Source of the DNA: JBGAHD01 sp044226395
Lineage (GTDB): Bacteria > Pseudomonadota > Gammaproteobacteria > Xanthomonadales > Ahniellaceae
Direction of reading: 5' to 3'
DNA length: 64,000 nucleotides
NCBI GenBank assembly: GCA_044226395.1
Contig: JBGAHD010000005.1
Span: 372,001 to 436,000, forward strand
Positions 8,785 to 17,576 of this stretch are shown piece by piece (within the stretch, counting starts at the first letter, position 1; every line of letters starts with the position of its first letter). The notes beneath the pieces were generated by a model, which saw nothing but the letters and a program-made list of their open reading frames with translations, ran no database searches and was not told the DNA's origin. The position numbers and the translations under genes are program-made.

Positions 8785-9123
8785 CTAGATGCCGCCGTTG
8801 CGCACCGTGGCGCCCACGACCTTATCGCCGGCCAGGCAGGCTTGCAGCTCCAGCTCGGGTTGGAACTGGGCGATGGTGCGGCGGCAGATGGCTTCCTTGA
8901 TTTCGCGGCGGGCGGCGCATTCGCCGATCTCGGCGATGCGTTGACGATAGCGATCGGCGCAAGCGATCACGCCGGGATGCAGTTCGTCATCGGTTTCATG
9001 CTCGAAGAAGCAGGCGTCGTAGGCCCAGTGAATGGCGAGCCCGGCAATCTCGCACTCGGGCGTTGCGGGCGCGGTGGCCGGCGACGCGGCCATCAAGATC
9101 AAGGTGAGCCAACCGTGCCACAT
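8785..9123 (-). CDS. Small secreted protein with six cysteines
   Basis: 112 residues. ATG 9123 gives a signal peptide (WHGWLTLILMAASPATAPAT) followed by a mature domain with six cysteines (PECEI, DACFF, IACAD, GECAA, AICRR, QACLA), enough for three disulfides in the periplasm. The frame is open further upstream, but the added residues would precede the signal sequence and are Arg-rich, so the shorter start is chosen. The domain is predicted all-helical. No family recognised. Confidence 0.65.
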   Translation of the reverse strand: MWHGWLTLILMAASPATAPATPECEIAGLAIHWAYDACFFEHETDDELHPGVIACADRYRQRIAEIGECAARREIKEAICRRTIAQFQPELELQACLAGDKVVGATVRNGGI

Positions 9124-9280
9124 GATCGCGCCTCCGGAACGACCGCGCCGCGCGGGATCGCGCGGCACGGCGGGTTTTCATCTTCACCTCGGGCGAGGTG
9201 AGTCAGGCGTCAGGATAGATCGCGCGGGTCCGTCGACGCATGACTGCGATATGGCGATTCGCGGGCCGCGATCAAAGCGA

Positions 9281-9712
9281 TCAATGCGTCTCGCCGTGCT
9301 CGACCGGATGCTCGTCTTCGCCGCTCGCGAGATCGCGCACATTCTTCTGCACCGCGACCGCCGCGAACAGGCTCAGCACATAGCCCATGGCGTAGAAGCC
9401 CTTCTCGAAGCGCGGCATTTCGGCGTTCCACAAGCCCACGGTCAGCAGCAGGAGGGCCGCGATCAGGGACAGCCAGCACAGGCCGAAATAGATCGCGGTC
9501 ACCGGCACGTCCTCGGCGCGATCGCGCACGGATTTCTGCAAGGACACGGCCGCGAACAAGCCGAACAACAAAATCGCGAAGTAGTAGCCCTTCTCGTTGA
9601 GCGGCATGTCCGCGTTCCACAAGCCCACGAGATAGCTCAAGGTGCCGATCAGCAAAGCCGCCCACGCCGCGCCCACGAAGGCACCGGTCGGTTTTTGCAT
9701 CCGCGTCTTCAC
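9281..9712 (-). CDS. YiaA/YiaB family inner membrane protein
   Basis: 143 residues made of two copies of the same two-helix unit. The first contains GLWNADMPLNEKGYYF followed by LFAAVSLQKSVRD, the second GLWNAEMPRFEKGFYA followed by LFAAVAVQKNVRD. Four membrane helices result. The motif W-N-A-x-M-P-x-x-E-K-G is the hallmark of the YiaAB domain, whose biochemical function is not known. The two halves are clearly an internal duplication. A short hydrophilic tail (SGEDEHPVEHGETH) ends the protein. Confidence 0.88.
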   Translation of the reverse strand: MKTRMQKPTGAFVGAAWAALLIGTLSYLVGLWNADMPLNEKGYYFAILLFGLFAAVSLQKSVRDRAEDVPVTAIYFGLCWLSLIAALLLLTVGLWNAEMPRFEKGFYAMGYVLSLFAAVAVQKNVRDLASGEDEHPVEHGETH

Positions 9713-10106
9713 GATGTAGTCCCTATGTGATCTTCCAGCCCCGGCGGGGCGAGACCGTTGTAGCGAGCCCGCGCGATCGGCTTCAAATCGCGGCGCGCGA
9801 GTGGCGCATGGCGCTACCGGGCGGCGGCCGCGCCGCTACGTCGCCGCGCGCGTACTTGCCGCACAGCCACGTGACAAGCGCGCGCCGAACGCCCATGATC
9901 GCCCGCAGGGGGCCACAGGACGGAGGCTGCGCCGCACTCGGCGTCGATCCCATCGCGATGAAGAACCGCGTGACCGAGAGACCCTGGTCAGTACGGACTT
10001 GCTTTGATTTCGTCGATCCCCCGGCTTAGCGTCGGGTCTGGCGTCGATCACGAATCCCGCGCGCGTCCCACGCGTCGTCGCATGTCCGCAATGATCAGGA
10101 GTTGTC
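9713..10106. other. Intergenic region, no gene seen
   Basis: About 390 bases separate the divergent YiaAB gene (minus) and the Tat flavoprotein gene (plus). Open frames here are short and look like chance frames in GC-rich DNA. The only clear element is AGGAG at about 10096-10100, the ribosome site for the gene at 10107. Promoters for both flanking genes should lie here, but no strong -35/-10 pair is visible. Confidence 0.5.
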
Positions 10107-11981
10107 ATGGATCGCATCACGCGTCGCGATTTCTTGAATGGCATGGCCGTAGCCGTTGTCGGCACCGCCACGCCGGCCGAGTTGTTCGCGCAAGCCGCGA
10201 ACTCGCCCTACCCGCCGTCACTCACCGGCCTGCGCGGTCAGACCGAACAAGCCTTCGCCACGTCGCACGCCATTGCGATGCAGGGCAAGACGTATGAAAT
10301 TGGCGGCCTGCCCATCGAAGAGACCTACGATCTGGTCGTGGTCGGCGCCGGCATCAGTGGCCTCGCCGCCGCGTGGTTCTATCGACGCAAGCATGGTCGC
10401 CAGGCCCGCATTCTGGTGCTGGAGACGCTCGATGATTTTGGCGGCCATGCGCGACGCAACGAGTTCGAGGTCGATGGTCATCACCTGATCGGTTACGGCG
10501 GCAGCGAAGCGATGCAGTCGCCCAAGACCAATTTCAGCGATGTCATGAACGAGTTCCTCCACGCGATCGGCATCGAACCGGGCAAGTTCGAGCGCGGGTA
10601 TTTTCGGCAGAACACCTATCCCGATCTGGGCCTGTCGCGCGCGAGCTTTTTCGATGGCGAAAAGTTTGGCAAGGACACCTTGGTCACCGGCGATCCCACG
10701 GATTGGGTGTCCGACGATATTCCGCCCACGCGCCGCAATGGTCGCGATCTGGCGCGCTTCATCGGCGATTTTCCGATGAGCGAGGCTTCGCGCGCGCAGT
10801 TGCTGGAACTGTTCACCAGCAAGCGCGTCACGCTCGATCGCTTCGCCACGGATGACGAGCGACTCGAGTACGTCGCCAAGACGTCCTATCTGGATTTCCT
10901 GAAGAAGGACTGGGGGCTGTCGGACGAAGCGATTTCGTATTTCCGCCAGCGGCCCTTGGATTTCTTCGGCATGTCGCCCGCGTATTTCCCCGCGAGCGAC
11001 GCGGGCTTGTTCGGCTATCCCGGCCTGCAAGGCATCGCGCTGCCCAAGGACGAAGAGGCCGAGGCCGAGCTCGAAGAGCCCTACGTCTATCACTTCCCCG
11101 ATGGCAACGCGTCGATCGCGCGCCAAGTCTTGCGAGAACTCATTCCCGCCGTCTCGCCGGGCCGCACGATGGAAGACCTGGTCACCGCGCGCTTCGACTA
11201 CGAGCAACTCGATCGCGCCGAGTCGCCCGTGCGGTTGCGTCTATCGAGTTCGGTCGTGCGCGTGGCCAATCGCGCGGGCGGCGTTGATATCGGTTACGTG
11301 CGGCAAGCCGATCAGACCTTGCATCGCGTGCGGGCGCGGCATTGCGTGATGGCCTGCTTCAATATGGCCGTGCCTTATCTGGTGCCCGAGATCAGCAAGA
11401 CGCAAGCCGAGGCGCTGCGACTCAACGTCAAGGCGCCGCTCGTGTACACCAATGTCGCGCTACGCCACTGGCAGCCGTGGGTGAAACTGGGCGTGCACGA
11501 GATCTTCGGCGTGTCGAGTTTTCATTGCCGTGTGAAGCTCGACTATCCGGTGAGCATTGGCGCGTACGAGTTCTCGCGCGATCCCTCGCAGCCGATCGTG
11601 GTGCACATGGTGCACGTGCCCGTGGTCGATGGTCTGGGCGCCGATGGGCGCGCGGCCTTGCGCGCGGCACGCTCGCGGCTGCTCACCACCTCGTTCGCCG
11701 ACTACGAAGCCGCGGTTCGCCATGATCTGACGCGCATGCTTGGCCCGGGCGGTTTCGACGCCGATCGCGACATCGCCGCGATCACGGTCAATCGCTGGTC
11801 GCACGGCTATGCCTGGGCCTTGGACACGCTGTACGACGACGAAGACACCTACGAAGACACGATCGCGCTCGCGCGCCGACTCATCGGCCGCATCGCCATC
11901 GCGAATGCCGATGCCGCGTGGTCGGCGTATGCGCATTCCGCGGTGGATGAAGCGCATCGCGCGGTGAACGAACTCGGTTGA
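10107..11981 (+). CDS. Tat-exported FAD-dependent amine oxidoreductase, spermidine dehydrogenase-like
   Basis: 624 residues. The N-terminus MDRITRRDFLNGMAVAVVG is a twin-arginine signal (RRDFL), so the folded flavoprotein is exported to the periplasm. Residues about 75-125 form the FAD-binding dinucleotide fold: YDLVVVGAGISGLAAAWFYR, then LVLETLDDFGGHARRNEF. The continuation, with GYGGSEAMQSP and the C-terminal RWSHGYAW, fits the family annotated as spermidine dehydrogenase or NAD(P)-binding proteins, which oxidise polyamines. The substrate is not proved here. AGGAG lies six bases before the start. A hairpin follows the stop. Confidence 0.82.
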   Translation: MDRITRRDFLNGMAVAVVGTATPAELFAQAANSPYPPSLTGLRGQTEQAFATSHAIAMQGKTYEIGGLPIEETYDLVVVGAGISGLAAAWFYRRKHGRQARILVLETLDDFGGHARRNEFEVDGHHLIGYGGSEAMQSPKTNFSDVMNEFLHAIGIEPGKFERGYFRQNTYPDLGLSRASFFDGEKFGKDTLVTGDPTDWVSDDIPPTRRNGRDLARFIGDFPMSEASRAQLLELFTSKRVTLDRFATDDERLEYVAKTSYLDFLKKDWGLSDEAISYFRQRPLDFFGMSPAYFPASDAGLFGYPGLQGIALPKDEEAEAELEEPYVYHFPDGNASIARQVLRELIPAVSPGRTMEDLVTARFDYEQLDRAESPVRLRLSSSVVRVANRAGGVDIGYVRQADQTLHRVRARHCVMACFNMAVPYLVPEISKTQAEALRLNVKAPLVYTNVALRHWQPWVKLGVHEIFGVSSFHCRVKLDYPVSIGAYEFSRDPSQPIVVHMVHVPVVDGLGADGRAALRAARSRLLTTSFADYEAAVRHDLTRMLGPGGFDADRDIAAITVNRWSHGYAWALDTLYDDEDTYEDTIALARRLIGRIAIANADAAWSAYAHSAVDEAHRAVNELG

Positions 11982-11988
11982 CGGCTGG

Positions 11989-12021
11989 GCGCGCGGCCTC
12001 GTCAGCGACGAGGTCGCGCGC
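11989..12021. terminator. Hairpin between convergent genes
   Basis: A 15-base stem (GCGCGCGGCCTCGTC against GACGAGGTCGCGCGC, one G-U pair) closes a 3-base AGC loop. It sits seven bases after the flavoprotein stop and three bases before the end of csaA, so it can serve both strands. No T-run follows, so termination efficiency is uncertain. Confidence 0.5.
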
Positions 12022-12024
12022 GTG

Positions 12025-12363
12025 TCACAGCAGTTTCGCGCCCAGTGGCACGTCCTGATCGGGCGCGATCAGCACCACGTGACCTTCGGCATCATGAAAG
12101 CCCGTGATCAGGCATTCGGACATCAAGGGCCCGATCTGCTTGCGCGGAAAGTTCACCACGCCCACGACGAGACGACCCACCAAGGTCTCGGGCCGATAGT
12201 GATGCGTGATCTGCGCGCTGGATTTGCGCACGCCGATCTCGGTTCCGAAATCGACGTGCAAAATGTAAGCGGGCTTGCGCGCTTGCGGAAACGGCTCGGC
12301 CTGCAGCACGCGGCCGACGCGCAGTTCCACTTTCTCGAAGTCTTGCCAGGTGATCGTGTCCAT
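12025..12363 (-). CDS. csaA: CsaA-like tRNA-binding domain protein
   Basis: 112 residues from ATG 12363 (MDTITWQDFEKVELRVGRVL). This is a stand-alone EMAP/Arc1p-like OB fold: FEKVELRVGRVLQAEPFPQA, YILHVDFGTEIGVRKSSAQI, VVGVVNFPRKQIGPLMSE and the closing VVLIAPDQDVPLGAKL are the conserved blocks of CsaA. Family members bind tRNA and were described as secretion-related chaperones in Bacillus. Length equals the family norm (about 110). The frame extends upstream, but the additional residues are low-complexity and implausible. Confidence 0.93.
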   Translation of the reverse strand: MDTITWQDFEKVELRVGRVLQAEPFPQARKPAYILHVDFGTEIGVRKSSAQITHHYRPETLVGRLVVGVVNFPRKQIGPLMSECLITGFHDAEGHVVLIAPDQDVPLGAKLL

Positions 12364-12385
12364 CGTGCGAGGCGTGCTCGGTAGC

Positions 12386-13390
12386 TCAGGCCAGCGGGAG
12401 CGTCGAATCGGCGCGACACTCGGCATCGTGCAAGGCCTGCACGGCCCGAGCCCGCGGATGCGTGGCGTTGGCGCCGAGGGTTTCGACGAAGCGGCAGGCG
12501 GCGAAATCGCGGGCGCGGGATTCGTAGGCTTGAATCCAGGCTTGGCGAGGCCCGCGATCCTTCTCGCGTATCGGCCACACGGTGGTTCGTGGCAGCAAGC
12601 GGTCGCGAATGCCCGCGCGCCAGGGCTTGGCGCTGAGACGCGCGCGGAAGCAGCGCTGGTTGCGACACATGGCCTGATAGATCTTGTCGACACCCAGCGC
12701 GGAGAAGAAGTCCGCGACCTCGGGTTCGTTCGGATTGAACAAACGATGCATGGCCAGCAGACGCAATCCCGCGGGCGTCTGATAGACGCGCAGATGCCAG
12801 CTTGGATGCGCGCTCGCGAAAGCGTGCACGCGCGACAGCGCCACGCCGCGCTGGGCTTCTCGCCAGGATTGCGCTCCAGCCGCGTTACGCCGCCGGTCTA
12901 TCCACGCAAGCCCGAAGTACAAGATGATCGCCAACGCAAACGCGGAAACTCTGATGGCTTGACCCCAGGGCTGACCGATCAAGAGGCCCGCGACCAGCAA
13001 GAGCGTGCAAAGGGTCAATCCCACCAGCAGCGCGCGCTTCGAATGGGGCTCGGGGGGCTCGGCGTAGTCGACATCCGCGAACAACACATCGGGCGTGTTC
13101 AAGCATCGCGCGCCATAGCTATTGCGAGTGATCACCTCGTCACCGTGCCGAGACAGCACCTCTTCCTGAATCGGCAAACCCTGGGCGCCGTTGTAGGCAA
13201 GCCTCCGATCAATCCGAGGCAACTTCTCACCCGCCGCCACCCGCGCCACCGCCTCGGCCACGCGCGCCTCCGCCATGCGCAAGGCATCGGCCTCGCTCTC
13301 ATCCGACCAGCCCATGCGGCGCAACGTGATCTGGCGACGCCCGTCGCGGTGCACGGCCTTGGCTTCGGCCCAGTAGTTGGGAACGATCAT
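12386..13390 (-). CDS. Conserved hypothetical protein with two central membrane helices
   Basis: 334 residues beginning MIVPNYWAEAKAVHRDGRRQ. The first 110 residues are soluble and include ITLRRMGWSDESEADALRMA and TRNSYGARCLNTPDVLFADV. Two membrane helices follow (about 120-165: LVGLTLCTLLLVAGLLIGQ and VSAFALAIILYFGLAWI), then a cytoplasmic C-terminal domain of about 165 residues with RVYQTPAGLRLLAMH and several cysteines. I recognise this as a conserved family of unknown function seen in proteobacteria, but I know no biochemical role. Its ATG overlaps the stop of the upstream GNAT gene (ATGA), so the two are translationally coupled. Confidence 0.8.
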   Translation of the reverse strand: MIVPNYWAEAKAVHRDGRRQITLRRMGWSDESEADALRMAEARVAEAVARVAAGEKLPRIDRRLAYNGAQGLPIQEEVLSRHGDEVITRNSYGARCLNTPDVLFADVDYAEPPEPHSKRALLVGLTLCTLLLVAGLLIGQPWGQAIRVSAFALAIILYFGLAWIDRRRNAAGAQSWREAQRGVALSRVHAFASAHPSWHLRVYQTPAGLRLLAMHRLFNPNEPEVADFFSALGVDKIYQAMCRNQRCFRARLSAKPWRAGIRDRLLPRTTVWPIREKDRGPRQAWIQAYESRARDFAACRFVETLGANATHPRARAVQALHDAECRADSTLPLA

Positions 13391-13848
13391 GCGGATCCTT
13401 TGGCATCAGGCGTCGTCACCGCAACCTCGCGGCTCAGCTCGAAGCATAGTTCGCCACGCGCATCCGTGCCCACCAGGCGCCAGCCGGCGGTCGTGTAGAA
13501 GCGCGCCGCGCGCGTGTTCGGCGCGGTGTCGAGGTGCAAACGCGTCAGGCCTTGCGCGAACAGCCAGTCGACCATCACGTCATGCAGGCGCCGGCCGATG
13601 CCGCGACCTTCGAACGCGGGGTCGAGAAACAAGGCCCAGATGTTGCCGCTGCCCGCGTGGCCGATGGCGAAGCCGATCACCTGGTCGCTGTCGAGCGCGA
13701 CCCAGCCGCGACCCGTGTCTTCGATCGCGGCGCGCACTTCGTCGTCGGTGATCACACGCGAGACCAGACGGTTCTCGCGCACCGCGCCGCGCACGCGCTG
13801 CATGCCGGCGATGTCGGCGCGCGTGGCCACGCGCAGGGTGATGCTCAT
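13387..13848 (-). CDS. GNAT family N-acetyltransferase
   Basis: 153 residues from ATG 13848 (MSITLRVATRADIAGMQRVR); an ATG four codons earlier is possible. Acetyl-CoA-binding motif A is clear: IWALFLDPAFEGRGIGRRLH, where R/Q-x-x-G-x-G/A binds the pyrophosphate. Motif B follows with LHLDTAPNTRAARFYTTAGW. The acceptor substrate cannot be inferred. The stop overlaps the start of the membrane protein at 12386-13390 by four bases. Confidence 0.88.
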   Translation of the reverse strand: MSITLRVATRADIAGMQRVRGAVRENRLVSRVITDDEVRAAIEDTGRGWVALDSDQVIGFAIGHAGSGNIWALFLDPAFEGRGIGRRLHDVMVDWLFAQGLTRLHLDTAPNTRAARFYTTAGWRLVGTDARGELCFELSREVAVTTPDAKGSA

Positions 13849-13937
13849 GCCGGCTCCCAACGCGTCGCGAAGGGACGCGCGTGGCGGCAGGATAGCGACG
13901 ACGCGTGGTCAGGGCGACCGCGCGTGGTCGCGGGGGT

Positions 13938-14396
13938 TCATTGATTGACCACGTCGCCGCGCATGCTCTCGAGCACGCCAACGATGGTGAGCTGATCTTC
14001 GTCGCCGATGCCGATCTGGGTCATGGCCTTGTTGGTGTCTTGCATGAAGGCATCGAACTCGGCCTCGCTGATCGCCATCGACGAATGCGCCTCGTCCATG
14101 GGCAGGCCGGTGTATTCGCACGGTCCGCCCGTGGCCTGGCACAGTTGCTCGATCAGGCGTTCGCGCAAGTACGCCATGTCCTCGGCCGGCAGGTTGAAGC
14201 GGTTGGCGATGCGCGGATCGGCTTTGTATTGCGCGACCAGGGCGTCGACGAGTTTCTCGATCGCGGGTTGGCCGCCAACCTTGTCGTACAAGCTCTGCGT
14301 CGGCGCGGGCGCGGGCGGGGTCGACGGCGTGCTGGCGCAAGCGCCCAGCAGCAAGGCCAGGACGATGGCCAGAATCGGCGGCAAGGTCGTTCTCAT
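13938..14396 (-). CDS. Lipoprotein group 1 truncated hemoglobin
   Basis: 152 residues. The N-terminus is a lipoprotein signal: PILAIVLALLLGACAS with lipobox LLGAC and modified cysteine C20. A short Pro/Thr linker leads to a truncated globin: SLYDKVGGQPAIEKLVDALV, then FNLPAEDMAYLRERLIEQLC and GPCEYTGLPMDEAHSSMAIS. H104 in DEAHSSM is at the position of the proximal heme-binding histidine. Truncated globins bind O2 or NO; membrane anchoring would place this one outside the cytoplasm, which is unusual. It is divergent from cca with 68 bases between. Confidence 0.88.
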   Translation of the reverse strand: MRTTLPPILAIVLALLLGACASTPSTPPAPAPTQSLYDKVGGQPAIEKLVDALVAQYKADPRIANRFNLPAEDMAYLRERLIEQLCQATGGPCEYTGLPMDEAHSSMAISEAEFDAFMQDTNKAMTQIGIGDEDQLTIVGVLESMRGDVVNQ

Positions 14397-14464
14397 GCGG
14401 GTCTCCCTGATGGACCGGTCGGGTGAGCTAAGCTTGTCACCTTACGCAGGCAGGCACATTTCGG

Positions 14465-15700
14465 ATGCGCGTTTATTTGGTCGGCGGCGCCGTGCGCGAC
14501 CGCCTTTTGGGTCGACCGGGCGCCGATCGCGACTACGTGGTCGTGGGCGCCACGCCCGAGCGCATGGCGGCGCTTGGCTACAAGCCCGTGGGCAAGGATT
14601 TTCCGGTGTTCCTGCACCCCGAGACGGGGGAGGAATACGCGCTGGCGCGCACCGAGCGCAAGTCCGGCCGGGGTTATCACGGCTTCGAGATTCATGCTTC
14701 GCCCGAGGTCACGCTCGAGGACGATCTGCGGCGACGCGATCTGACCATCAATGCCATGGCAGAAGACGAGCACGGCGCGCTGGTCGATCCGTATGGCGGC
14801 GCGCGCGACTTGGCCGATCGCGTGTTGCGGCACGTTTCGCCCGCCTTCGTCGAAGACCCCGTGCGCATTCTGCGCGTGGCGCGCTTCGCCGCGCGGTACG
14901 CGCCGCTGGGCTTCACCATCGCCGAGGAAACCCTGGCGCTGATGCGCGACATGGTGCGCGACGGCGAAGTCGATCACCTGGTGCCCGAACGCGTGTGGCA
15001 GGAGCTGCGTCGCGCGCTCGAGGAACCGCGCCCGAGCGCCTGCCTGCGCGCGCTGCGCGAATGCGGCGCCTTGCGCGTGCTGTTGCCCGAACTCGACGCG
15101 CTCTACGGCGTGCCGCAACGCGCGGAGTTTCATCCCGAAGTCGACACCGGCATTCATCAAGAGATGGTCAGCGACATGGCCGCGCGCCTGGCGCCGGGCG
15201 ATGCCCTAGTGGGTTATTGCGCGCTGATGCACGATCTCGGCAAGGGCATCACGCCAGCCGAAATCCTGCCGCGCCATATCGAACACGAAACGCGCGGCGT
15301 GCCCTTGGTCGACGCGGTCTCGCAACGTCTGCGCGTGCCCAACGACTTCGCCGAGTTGGCGCGCCTGACCTGCAGTGAGCACTTGAACGTGCATCGCGCC
15401 CACGAACTGCGCGCGAGCACGATTCTTGATCTGCTCGAAGGCATCGGCGCCTTGCGCCGACCCGAACGCCTGCGCGTGATCCTGCTCGCGTGCGAAGCCG
15501 ACAAGCGCGGCCGCCTGGGCCTGAGCGAAAGCGAGTATCCGCAAGCGGCGTATTTGAAGACCTGCCTGGATGCCGTGGTGGCGATCACGGCCAAGCCCTT
15601 CGTCGAACGTGGCCTGCAAGGCCCGGCCATCGGCGAGGCCATGCGTCAGGCGCGGATCGCGGCGCTCCAGCACCTGCGCGAGGTCAGTCGCGGCGCCTGA
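14465..15700 (+). CDS. cca: CCA-adding enzyme (multifunctional CCA protein) with HD domain
   Basis: 411 residues. The class II nucleotidyltransferase head is intact: MRVYLVGGAVRDRLLGRPGA, with the metal-binding aspartates in ADRDYVVVGATPE, then EDDLRRRDLTINAMA and DPVRILRVARFAARY, the conserved tRNA nucleotidyltransferase blocks. It adds or repairs the 3'-CCA of tRNA in the cytoplasm. A C-terminal HD domain (YCALMHDLGKGITP), typical of the gammaproteobacterial form, provides phosphohydrolase activity. Length agrees with E. coli Cca (412). Confidence 0.96.
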   Translation: MRVYLVGGAVRDRLLGRPGADRDYVVVGATPERMAALGYKPVGKDFPVFLHPETGEEYALARTERKSGRGYHGFEIHASPEVTLEDDLRRRDLTINAMAEDEHGALVDPYGGARDLADRVLRHVSPAFVEDPVRILRVARFAARYAPLGFTIAEETLALMRDMVRDGEVDHLVPERVWQELRRALEEPRPSACLRALRECGALRVLLPELDALYGVPQRAEFHPEVDTGIHQEMVSDMAARLAPGDALVGYCALMHDLGKGITPAEILPRHIEHETRGVPLVDAVSQRLRVPNDFAELARLTCSEHLNVHRAHELRASTILDLLEGIGALRRPERLRVILLACEADKRGRLGLSESEYPQAAYLKTCLDAVVAITAKPFVERGLQGPAIGEAMRQARIAALQHLREVSRGA

Positions 15701-15748
15701 GTCGCGCGCGATGTCAGTGCGCGCACGCTTCGGCCGTATGGTGTGGGC

Positions 15749-17152
15749 ATGACCCTGCCCCCCGATCAGCGCGAATCCTTCTTCCAAGCCCAGGCCCGTC
15801 AGCGGCGACGCGCGGCGCGCATTGGCGTCTTCGCGAGCCTCGCCGGTGTCGTGCTGGCATCGCTCGTGGCCTTGCTTACGGCGCCTGTGATCCTGATCGC
15901 GCTGGCCTTGGCGTTCGACGTGATTCATCTGATCACGCCCATGCCGAATCTGTTCGCGCTCGGGGCGCGCGCGATCGAGGCGTTGAGCAGCGAGGCGGGT
16001 GTCTCCGTTGGCGCTTGGCTCGCAGGTTTAACGCTTGCGGCCGCGCCGGGGTTGATGGCGTTGTTGCTGGCTTGGCGTTCGCTGCGCGCCCTGGCCGAAC
16101 GCTGCCTGGATGCGGCGCTGACCGATCAGCTGCAACTGCGCGCGCCGCGCCGGGACGAGCTCGAGGAGCTGCAACTGGTCAACGTGATCGAAGAGATGGC
16201 CCTCGCCGCGCGATTGCCAACGCCCAGCGTGTCGCTGATCGACACGGCCATGGTCAACCTCGGCGCGTTCGAACTTGGGGGTCAGACGCGGATCGTGGTG
16301 ACGCGCGGCCTGCTCGACACGCTCGATCGCGCACAGACGCAGGCCTTGTTGGGTCATTTGCTCGCGCACATCGGCAATGGCGACATCGCGCTCGGCGCGC
16401 GCCTGTTGCGCGTGCATGAACTGTGCGGCTTGTTGAAGCTGCTGTCGCAGGCACCGCTCGACCGGCGTGCGCGGGCGTCGTTGCGCGCGCTGTGGCGCGC
16501 GCGTCGCGGCGATGACGCGCAGGCCGCGTTGGTCGTGCGCGATTGCCTGCTCGATCCCGCCGCTCACAGCGATCTCGCCAGCACGCGTCGCGAAGGCCCG
16601 CCCCACTGGCGCGAGTACCTGAGCCTGCCGCTGTTCGGCGCGATGATGGCGGGCATTCTCATCGTGCCGATCGGCAGAATGCTCCTGCTCGCGGCGCCAC
16701 TGGCCTTGATTGGTCGCTCGCGACGATTGCTCGCGGATGCCATGGCCGTGCAGTTCACTCGCGACCCCACTGCGCTGGCGAGCGCGCTGTCGTTGCCGGC
16801 GTTAGCGCACACGGCGCTGCCCGGATTGCCGGCGGCCTTGGCGAGTGGCTTCGTCCTGCCCACGGGTGATGAGGGCATGGCGCATCTGGTCTCGCCGCAT
16901 CCGAGCCTGGCGAAACGCGTGGACGCCTTGCGACGCCAGGGCGCGAGTATCGAGGCGCTCGACGCTCCCCATCACGGCCGTACGCGCTCGATGACGATGC
17001 TCGCGATCGCCGTGCCGCTGGTCGCCTTGGTCGCCGCGCTGATGGCGCTGGTGATCTATCTCGGCGTGGTGGTGGCGATGGCGTTGAGCCTGTTGTTCCT
17101 GGCCCTGCCCGCGGGGCTCGTGCACTTCATCCTGCGCGCGATCGCGGGCTGA
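15749..17152 (+). CDS. M48 (HtpX-like) membrane protein lacking the catalytic residues
   Basis: 467 residues from ATG 15749 (a GTG two codons earlier is less likely). Membrane helices lie near 25-60 and 85-110, then a soluble domain, then helices near 290-320 and 405-460. The order of segments matches M48 peptidases: SVSLIDTAMVNLGAFELG, VVTRGLLDTL, LLGHLLAHIGNGDI. The zinc motif normally reads HExxH; here it is H203-L-L-A-H207, with the catalytic glutamate replaced by leucine. The later ligand region, normally with glutamate before AD, reads RRLLADAMAVQFTRD, so the third zinc ligand is also absent. The C-terminal SPHPSLAKRVDALRR is typical of the family. It is likely a non-peptidase paralogue. 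Confidence 0.8.
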   Translation: MTLPPDQRESFFQAQARQRRRAARIGVFASLAGVVLASLVALLTAPVILIALALAFDVIHLITPMPNLFALGARAIEALSSEAGVSVGAWLAGLTLAAAPGLMALLLAWRSLRALAERCLDAALTDQLQLRAPRRDELEELQLVNVIEEMALAARLPTPSVSLIDTAMVNLGAFELGGQTRIVVTRGLLDTLDRAQTQALLGHLLAHIGNGDIALGARLLRVHELCGLLKLLSQAPLDRRARASLRALWRARRGDDAQAALVVRDCLLDPAAHSDLASTRREGPPHWREYLSLPLFGAMMAGILIVPIGRMLLLAAPLALIGRSRRLLADAMAVQFTRDPTALASALSLPALAHTALPGLPAALASGFVLPTGDEGMAHLVSPHPSLAKRVDALRRQGASIEALDAPHHGRTRSMTMLAIAVPLVALVAALMALVIYLGVVVAMALSLLFLALPAGLVHFILRAIAG

Positions 17153-17155
17153 GCG

Positions 17156-17563
17156 TCACGCGCGCGTCGCGGCGCGCCGACTCCAGCGTTCGTCGAGCCA
17201 AGCCAGCACGCGCCCCAGCGGCGTGAGCGCGACGAGACACGCCAGGGTCACGCCAGTGGTGTTGGCGAGCATGTCCCAGGGATCGTTGCCCGCGCGCCAA
17301 GGCGTGAACGACTGCGCGAATTCCATCAGCGCGCCCAGCAACAACACCGCGAGCGCGCGCTTGAACAAGGCGCCGCGCGTGGCGCACAGCTGCGCGTACC
17401 AGAACATCAAGGTGAAATAGGCGAGCACGTGCCCGATCTTGTCGCCCTGCTCGACCTGCACGCCGATATTGGGCATGGGCAGCAGCGACAGCACCACGAC
17501 CATCAGCACGCCGAATCGGCCGATCCACAACCACCAGGGCAAATGCGGGAGCGCGCGCAGCAT
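17156..17563 (-). CDS. VanZ-like membrane protein
   Basis: 135 residues from ATG 17563 (MLRALPHLPWWLWIGRFGVL). The family signatures are present: DKIGHVLAYFTLMFWYAQLC (the D-K-x-x-H block) and ALMEFAQSFTPWRAGNDPWD with its conserved glutamate and aspartate, spread over four membrane helices. VanZ-like proteins include one linked to teicoplanin resistance, but most are of unknown function. The frame continues upstream into the next gene, and the shorter start avoids a long overlap. The stop of the upstream methyltransferase lies 14 bases before it. Confidence 0.85.
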   Translation of the reverse strand: MLRALPHLPWWLWIGRFGVLMVVVLSLLPMPNIGVQVEQGDKIGHVLAYFTLMFWYAQLCATRGALFKRALAVLLLGALMEFAQSFTPWRAGNDPWDMLANTTGVTLACLVALTPLGRVLAWLDERWSRRAATRA

Positions 17564-17576
17564 GCGTCGGCGCCAG

